Source of the DNA: BOKV01 sp041739225
GTDB taxonomy: Bacteria; Pseudomonadota; Alphaproteobacteria; Rhizobiales; Rhizobiaceae
Reading direction: 5' to 3'
NCBI GenBank assembly: GCA_041739225.1
Contig: JBGSOG010000014.1
Coordinates: 1-25,599 of the forward strand
DNA: 25,599 nucleotides
The notes under the pieces are model-generated. The model had not been told where the DNA came from. It saw only the letters and a program-made list of their open reading frames with translations, and did not search any database. The translations under genes were made by a program, and so were the position numbers. Shown here piece by piece: positions 21,594 through 25,599 of this stretch. The stretch's first letter is position 1. The number at the start of each line of letters is the position of its first letter.

Positions 21594-22576
21594 GCGCATT
21601 CCTCGCCAGCTTTGAAATTCAGGCGGTGCATGTTTTCTATGCATCCTTGGTTGTTTCGGCCATCCTTTTTGTGGAGACGGGTTACATCCTGTTTGCCACC
21701 AACGACCCGACAAAGCGCCGCATCAACCGACGCATGACCGCTTCATCCAAGGACAAGGTCAGCCAGAAGGACATTCTGGTCCAGCTGCGCAAAGAGCGGG
21801 GAATGGACGCAGACGGAAACCTTGTACTGCCGGTCAAATGGCTGAACGAGCTGATCGTCCAGGCCGGCATTACCATCGGCATGACACGCGTGCTGGCCTA
21901 TTGGGGCATTTTCTTTGCCACCTCGTCGCTGATCCTGCTGTTCCTGACGCAGTCCTTGATGGTGCCATTGGCTGCGTCCCCGTTAACCGGTTTCATCTTT
22001 CCGTGGATTTATCTCAAACGCCGCAGGGGCGCGAAATTGGCCAAATTCGGCAAGCAGCTTCCGGAAGCCATTGATCTCATCACCCGTTCCCTCAAGGCCG
22101 GGCATCCGGTGCCGGTGGCGATCTCGATGGTTGCCCGCGAAATGGCAGACCCGATCGGTTCTGAATTCGGCATGGTAGCCGATGAAGTCACCTACGGCTC
22201 CGACCTCGTTTCGGCACTGCTGAACCTTTACAACCGTGTCGGTCATCCCGACTTGCCGTTGCTGGTTTCCTCAGTCTCCATTCAGGCAACAACCGGCGGC
22301 AATTTGCGTGAAATTCTCGACGGCCTGTCAAAGGTAATCCGCGACCGCCAGAAGATGAAGGCGAAAATACGGGCCATCTCGGCAGAAGGGCGCATGTCTG
22401 CCATGTTCCTGACTGCCATGCCGATCATCCTGTTCATTGTCCTGATGACGCTGATGCCGGACTATTATGGCGGCATCTGGAAATTCAACCAAACCTATAT
22501 CGGGTTTGGCGGGCTGCTCACATGGCTGGTCGGTGGCAATTTGATGATCATGCAAATGGTAAGTTTCAAGGTTTGA
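21590..22576 (+). CDS. tadB: Flp/Tad inner-membrane platform protein TadB
   Basis: A 328-aa membrane protein of the T2SSF/GspF fold. Helices lie at about 15-37, 100-140 (two helices, from VLAYWGIFFATSSLILLFL), 270-290 (MFLTAMPIILFIVLMTLM) and 303-325. The cytosolic helical GspF domain between them has KQLPEAIDLITRSLKAGHPVPVAISMVAREM and the conserved SIQATTGGNLREILDGLSKVIRDR, a strong TadB signature. It starts with a 4-nt overlap with cpaF and ends 3 nt before tadC, so the three are translationally linked. With TadC it forms the platform on which CpaF acts to extract pilins from the membrane. Confidence 0.95.
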   Translation: MSAFLASFEIQAVHVFYASLVVSAILFVETGYILFATNDPTKRRINRRMTASSKDKVSQKDILVQLRKERGMDADGNLVLPVKWLNELIVQAGITIGMTRVLAYWGIFFATSSLILLFLTQSLMVPLAASPLTGFIFPWIYLKRRRGAKLAKFGKQLPEAIDLITRSLKAGHPVPVAISMVAREMADPIGSEFGMVADEVTYGSDLVSALLNLYNRVGHPDLPLLVSSVSIQATTGGNLREILDGLSKVIRDRQKMKAKIRAISAEGRMSAMFLTAMPIILFIVLMTLMPDYYGGIWKFNQTYIGFGGLLTWLVGGNLMIMQMVSFKV

Positions 22577-22579
22577 ACG

Positions 22580-23530
22580 ATGTTTGAACTCGTCTCCAGT
22601 TTCAATCCCGTGATTTTGGTCAGTGCATTGGCCAGCGTGATGATGTTCGGCCTGATGTTTTACTTCATGCAGGATCGCAGCGAAAAACAGACCCGCTCCA
22701 ACGTGAAGAAGCGACTGGAAATCACGCCCGTTTCAAAGGTTGAAGCCGTCGGGCAACCGGATCTGCAAAAGCCAAAAAGCACCGCGCGCAAATTTGCCAA
22801 GCGCACCAATGATTTCTACGCAAGCAATGATCCCAAGTCGCTGCGCAAGATGCAGATGCAACTCATTCAGGCAGGCTTCCTGCAGGAAAATGCGCTTGGG
22901 GTATTTCTTTCCGCCAGGTTCGGGTTGGCAATTGCCGGCGCCCTTTCCGGATTGTTCCTGGTAATGTTCGTCTGGTTGGACATGCCCGGCACCAACAAGG
23001 CTGTTGCCATCCTGCTGTTGGCAACGCTTGGCTACTTCTTGCCCAATTTCTACCTCGGGCGGCGCATGAAAAAATTGCAGGCAGAAAACCGTGGCGGTTT
23101 CCCCGATGTCATGGATCTGATGATCGTTGCCGCTGAAGCCGGCCTGACCCTCGAAGCATCCATCGACCGCATTGCCAAGGAAATCGAAAAAACCTATCCG
23201 ACACTTTCGCAACAATTGAGTCTTGCAGCCATCGAGATCCGCGCCGGGCGCAAGCTCGACGAAGCATTGCGGGCATTTGGTGAGCGCCTCGGCATTGATG
23301 AAGTCCAGGGCTTTGCCACCATGATCCAGCAATCCAAGGAATTGGGTACTTCGGTGTCCGATGCATTGCGGGTTTACAGCGATGAAATGCGCCACAAGCG
23401 CATGATGGCGGCAGAAGAGCGCGCCTATGCCCTCCCCGCCAAATTGTCGATCCCGGTAACGGCTTTCATCCTTCCAGTTGTCATCGGCATCGCCGTGCTG
23501 CCAACTGCCGTGCGGATGATGAACCAGTAA
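22580..23530 (+). CDS. tadC: Flp/Tad inner-membrane platform protein TadC
   Basis: A 316-aa GspF-fold membrane protein paired with TadB. An N-terminal helix (about 10-30) is followed by a cytosolic segment (SLRKMQMQLIQAGFLQENALG), two helices (FGLAIAGALSGLFLVMFVWL and AVAILLLATLGYFLPNFYLG), a GspF domain with RGGFPDVMDLMIVAAEAGLTLEASIDRIAKEI and SKELGTSVSDALRVYSDEMRHKRMMAAEERA, and a last helix before the C-terminus. The aspartate and glutamate positions in PDVMDLM and EAGLTLE are those conserved in the family. It is the last tightly packed gene; the tadD-like gene follows after 128 nt and may have its own promoter. Confidence 0.95.
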   Translation: MFELVSSFNPVILVSALASVMMFGLMFYFMQDRSEKQTRSNVKKRLEITPVSKVEAVGQPDLQKPKSTARKFAKRTNDFYASNDPKSLRKMQMQLIQAGFLQENALGVFLSARFGLAIAGALSGLFLVMFVWLDMPGTNKAVAILLLATLGYFLPNFYLGRRMKKLQAENRGGFPDVMDLMIVAAEAGLTLEASIDRIAKEIEKTYPTLSQQLSLAAIEIRAGRKLDEALRAFGERLGIDEVQGFATMIQQSKELGTSVSDALRVYSDEMRHKRMMAAEERAYALPAKLSIPVTAFILPVVIGIAVLPTAVRMMNQ

Positions 23531-23658
23531 AATTGGCAATCGCCGGTTAACCGCCTCTTTGCCATTGCATCAAGTCTTTCCCGCAAGCAAACGCTTGTTA
23601 ATTGCAGCCTGTTATCATCGACGCAATAACAACAAAAAGCATGCAAACGGGGATGCAC

Positions 23659-24234
23659 ATGAACAAGTTCGCAAGAGCGGTTTCGTTCGCAGTTTTATCC
23701 GGCATTGTATTGTCGGGCTGCAACACAACATCCGCCACTTCAACACACAACACCGATTCAACGCTTACCAGCACGGTTGACCGCCAGGACCTCGGCGTCG
23801 ACAATCATGGCAAACTGATTGGTGCTGCCTGGCCGACCATACCGGCTTCAAACCAGGCAAGCCTGAAAGGCGAACAGGGCAAGCAGTATCTTGAGCTGGG
23901 CCGCGAAAATTTCCACGGCGACAATTTCGGCACTGCGGAAGCCAATTTCCGCAAGGCCGTCGAAATCCGCCCCGACAGTTTCGAAGCATGGGCCGGCCTT
24001 GCCGCCAGCTACGACCAGCTTGGACGTTTTGACCTTGCCGACCGCGCTTATGACCAGTTGCTGAAACTGAAAAAGAACGATGCCCGCATCATGAACAACC
24101 GCGGATATTCCTACTTGTTGCGCGGCGATTATGCGAAGGCCGAATCCTGGTTCACCAAAGCACAGGCCGCAAATCCGGTGTTGGAAGAAGTGGACGGCAA
24201 CATGCACCTGCTTTCAAAGGTTCGTCAGGGCTGA
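23659..24234 (+). CDS. tadD: TPR lipoprotein, TadD-like
   Basis: A 191-aa protein; ATG 23659 was chosen for GGGG at a spacing of 6, with in-frame ATGs at 23641 and 23653 possible. FAVLSGIVLSGC gives lipidated Cys21. A 50-residue serine/threonine-rich linker is followed by about three TPR motifs (LELGRENFHGDNFGTAEANFRKAVEIRPDSFEA, WAGLAASYDQLGRFDLADRAYDQLLKLKKNDA, RIMNNRGYSYLLRGDYAKAESWFTKAQAANP). TadD is the TPR lipoprotein required for Flp pili, probably by aiding secretin assembly; domain order and location both support the name. It ends the cluster and is followed 38 nt on by a terminator. Confidence 0.85.
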   Translation: MNKFARAVSFAVLSGIVLSGCNTTSATSTHNTDSTLTSTVDRQDLGVDNHGKLIGAAWPTIPASNQASLKGEQGKQYLELGRENFHGDNFGTAEANFRKAVEIRPDSFEAWAGLAASYDQLGRFDLADRAYDQLLKLKKNDARIMNNRGYSYLLRGDYAKAESWFTKAQAANPVLEEVDGNMHLLSKVRQG

Positions 24235-24272
24235 AGCCCGGCAACGCGCATACGAAACAACGGCAAAATTTC

Positions 24273-24304
24273 AACGGCCAGCCCGCCACCGGACTGGCCG
24301 TTTT
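24273..24304 (+). terminator. Rho-independent terminator of the Tad locus
   Basis: A perfect 9-bp stem (AACGGCCAG at 24273-24281 with CTGGCCGTT at 24294-24302), a 12-nt loop, and a T run starting within the stem and reaching 24304, then GCTTTG. It lies 38 nt after the TPR lipoprotein stop and separates the tad genes from the next cluster. Confidence 0.85.
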
Positions 24305-24565
24305 GCTTTGTGTAAAAACAAGGTTCGACTGAAAATCCCGCAGCAGATCACCCCCGTTGTTTACCGCTGATTCACCCAGACAAAGTAGAAAAAGTTTCAA
24401 GACAGATTCACCAAATATCAACCGCGCTCTTAGGCCAATTCCTTAAAACCATTCAGCTAGAAAGGTCATGACGAAGAAGGGGGCACTGTGTCCGGGCGGA
24501 AAAGCACGGGAACAAGCACAACACCTGTCCGTCATCAACGAAGAGGCTAACAGGAGCTAAAAACA
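24305..24565 (+). other. Intergenic region before the fimbrial-like cluster (no confirmed gene)
   Basis: These 261 nt contain no recognisable gene and no clear sigma-70 promoter. Seen here: two copies of GATTCACC (24369-24376 and 24405-24412), 36 nt apart, and a 30-codon open frame (24468-24560) whose stop lies 5 nt before the next ATG. The latter is discussed as a doubtful leader peptide. The Shine-Dalgarno CAGGAG for the next gene is at 24551-24556. Confidence 0.6.
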
Positions 24566-25030
24566 ATGAAAATGTTCGCAAAATTTGCAGCAGCAGCAGC
24601 AATCGCCATCATCCCGGTCCAGGCTTTGGCTGACACCGGCAACGTACAGTTCGGCGCCACCATCACGCACAGCTGCACCATCGACCAGGTCACCAACGGA
24701 TCGCTTGGCGCCAATGCCGGCTTCAACGTATTGAGCTCGACCGTTGGTTCCGGCACATCGGGTTCTGCCCGTATCGTCGCCACCGGCAACGCGTTCAACG
24801 TTTCGGTCAGCGCGCCTACCCTCGACAAGCCAGCTGGCGACACAACAACCGAAACACTCGTTTCGAGCTACTCGGCTTCTGGCGCGACCTCGATTGCTTC
24901 CACAAGCTCACAGAGCGATTTGAACAACGGCACGACCAACGTCACCGTTGACATGTCGGCAACCAAGGCTGGCGCCGATGTTTTCGAAGCTGGCGTTTAC
25001 ACCGGTGAAGTCGTTCTCACCTGCGAATAA
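24566..25030 (+). CDS. Secreted spore-coat-U / fimbrial-subunit-like protein
   Basis: A 154-aa exported protein. A signal peptide ends at ALA (residue 22). The mature protein is rich in Ser, Thr, Ala and Gly and predicted all-beta, with exactly two cysteines: C37 (ATITHSCTID) and C153 (VVLTCE), positioned to tie the first and last strands of an Ig-like sandwich as in spore coat U and chaperone-usher pilins. SATKAGADVFEAGVYTGEVVLTCE is the ending pattern (G-x-Y-x-x-x-V-x-V-x-C) typical of those families. No type IV-like prepilin leader is present, so it is not the Flp pilin. The following gene encodes a chaperone-like protein, which supports an assembled surface subunit. Confidence 0.65.
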   Translation: MKMFAKFAAAAAIAIIPVQALADTGNVQFGATITHSCTIDQVTNGSLGANAGFNVLSSTVGSGTSGSARIVATGNAFNVSVSAPTLDKPAGDTTTETLVSSYSASGATSIASTSSQSDLNNGTTNVTVDMSATKAGADVFEAGVYTGEVVLTCE

Positions 25031-25058
25031 CCAAGTGCAAGAAAGGCACAGACAAGAC

Positions 25059-25487
25059 ATGAAAACCAAGAACTCCAAAACATTCCTGATCCCTTCGTTT
25101 CTTGGCTGTGCCTTTGCGCTTTCGCTGTTGCCCCAACAGGCAGCAGCGCAGGCCATGTCCCCGATGCGGGGGCAGGTCAAAAGTTTCGCAGATTCATTCG
25201 CGCTCAAAGTGTATCCGGCAAATCCCTATGAGCACCGGATCCGTGTTGAAGTGAAGGTGTATGATCAGGACTTCAATCCTGTGAAAGCACAAGTGTCTCC
25301 GGCAAACTTCACACTGGCAGGCCGCAACTCGCGCGCCGTCAACGTGGTGGTGCCGTTCCTTGCAGGTGCGACCGAACGCAAAATACGCGTTTGCACTGAA
25401 TCTGTTCCGTTTCCTGGCCAATCAAAAACAACAACAAACATCAAGGCTCAGATATGTGGAAAATTCTTGGCGGAGCGTGTCGAGTAG
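25059..25487 (+). CDS. Short periplasmic chaperone-like protein (PapD N-domain-like)
   Basis: A 142-aa protein from ATG 25059, 28 nt after the fimbrial-like gene. A signal peptide ends near AAAQA (about 32). The mature part MRGQVKSFADSFALKVYPAN, then YEHRIRVEVKVYDQDFNPVK, then VNVVVPFLAGATERKIRVCT reads as alternating beta strands like the first Ig domain of PapD-type chaperones, with a likely disulfide between the cysteines of RVCTES and QICGKF. True usher-pathway chaperones are about 230 residues with two domains; this has room for one. It may therefore be a single-domain relative, or a surface protein with the same fold. The next gene overlaps its last 34 nt. Confidence 0.55.
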   Translation: MKTKNSKTFLIPSFLGCAFALSLLPQQAAAQAMSPMRGQVKSFADSFALKVYPANPYEHRIRVEVKVYDQDFNPVKAQVSPANFTLAGRNSRAVNVVVPFLAGATERKIRVCTESVPFPGQSKTTTNIKAQICGKFLAERVE

Positions 25488-25599
25488 CCGTAACCGGCGC
25501 TGCGTTCCTGTTTGTCTCCATGGTCGGAGCCGATGCGCAAACCAGCATCGTCAACCAGAACATTTCGGGCTTCAACCTTCCCGGAGTGTCATTGTCCCA
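25454..25599 (+). CDS. Exported protein, N-terminal fragment (runs off the right edge)
   Basis: An open frame from ATG 25454 to the window end, 48 complete codons, overlapping the preceding gene by 34 nt in a different frame. The start MWKILGGACRVAVTGAAFLF, continuing to an ADA-Q cleavage site, is a good signal peptide; the mature N-terminus is QTSIVNQNISGFNLPGVSLS. AAGG lies 7 nt upstream of the ATG. Too little is present to name it. By analogy with chaperone-usher clusters it could be an usher or another subunit, but this is only a positional guess. Confidence 0.65.
   Translation, partial: MWKILGGACRVAVTGAAFLFVSMVGADAQTSIVNQNISGFNLPGVSLS

Noticed and set aside
23584..23597. Small hairpin CAAGC-AAAC-GCTTG between tadC and the TPR lipoprotein gene
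   Set aside because: Only 5 bp and no T run, so it is not a convincing terminator; it may be chance.
1..25599. CRISPR arrays, tRNA genes, insertion sequences and phage genes
   Set aside because: No regularly spaced repeats, cloverleaf-like sequence, transposase or phage proteins were seen on either strand.

Overview
The window looks like a chromosomal segment of an alphaproteobacterium, most likely from the Hyphomicrobiales (Rhizobiales). This rests on the gene families and their order: an ArsR-methyltransferase fusion, DUF898 beside an M48 peptidase, a CHASE2 cyclase, a cpaB-cpaC-small lipoprotein-cpaE-cpaF-tadB-tadC locus, and a spore-coat-U-like secreted protein beside a one-domain chaperone-like protein. 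No rRNA, tRNA, CRISPR array, insertion sequence or phage gene was seen. The organism call is an inference from gene content; no searches were run.

Left part (1-8.3 kb), mostly housekeeping and stress genes on both strands: the N-terminal part of an ArsR-methyltransferase regulator with a dyad operator; a DUF2293 protein; a Nu-class-like glutathione transferase with a TTG start; a secreted single-domain rhodanese; a glutaredoxin-type arsenate reductase homologue; a MOSC-domain gene broken by a frameshift at a 4-base homopolymer; an MDR-family oxidoreductase divergent from a CYYC peroxidase-related (AhpD-like) protein; a membrane M48 metalloprotease and a DUF898 (YjgN-like) membrane protein; and a host-attachment-family protein preceded by three consecutive inverted repeats.

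Middle part (8.3-16 kb): a CHASE2 adenylate cyclase followed by a secreted FecR-like protein as an apparent two-gene operon; a RelB/RelE-type toxin-antitoxin pair behind a 30-bp perfect palindrome; the ABC-F protein EttA; a membrane-anchored TerB-like protein; a lipoprotein resembling permuted NlpC/P60 (YiiX-like) hydrolases; and, divergent from it, a lysophospholipase-like alpha/beta hydrolase.

Right part (16-25.6 kb), cell-surface appendages: cpaB, cpaC (secretin), a 96-aa lipoprotein where cpaD would be expected, cpaE/tadZ, cpaF/tadA, tadB, tadC and a TPR lipoprotein (tadD-like), closed by a rho-independent terminator. These supply the outer-membrane pore, localisation factor, motor ATPase and inner-membrane platform of a Flp/Tad pilus. 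The pilin and prepilin peptidase are not in the window. After a 261-bp gap a second surface-protein cluster begins: a spore-coat-U/fimbrial-like beta-sandwich protein, a short chaperone-like protein, and the start of a third exported protein that runs off the right edge.

The points most worth a second look are the lipoprotein in the CpaD position, the abbreviated chaperone-like cluster beside the Tad locus, the CpaE P-loop without its lysine, the cyclase/FecR-like pair, the dyad-rich leader of the host-attachment gene, and the broken MOSC gene.
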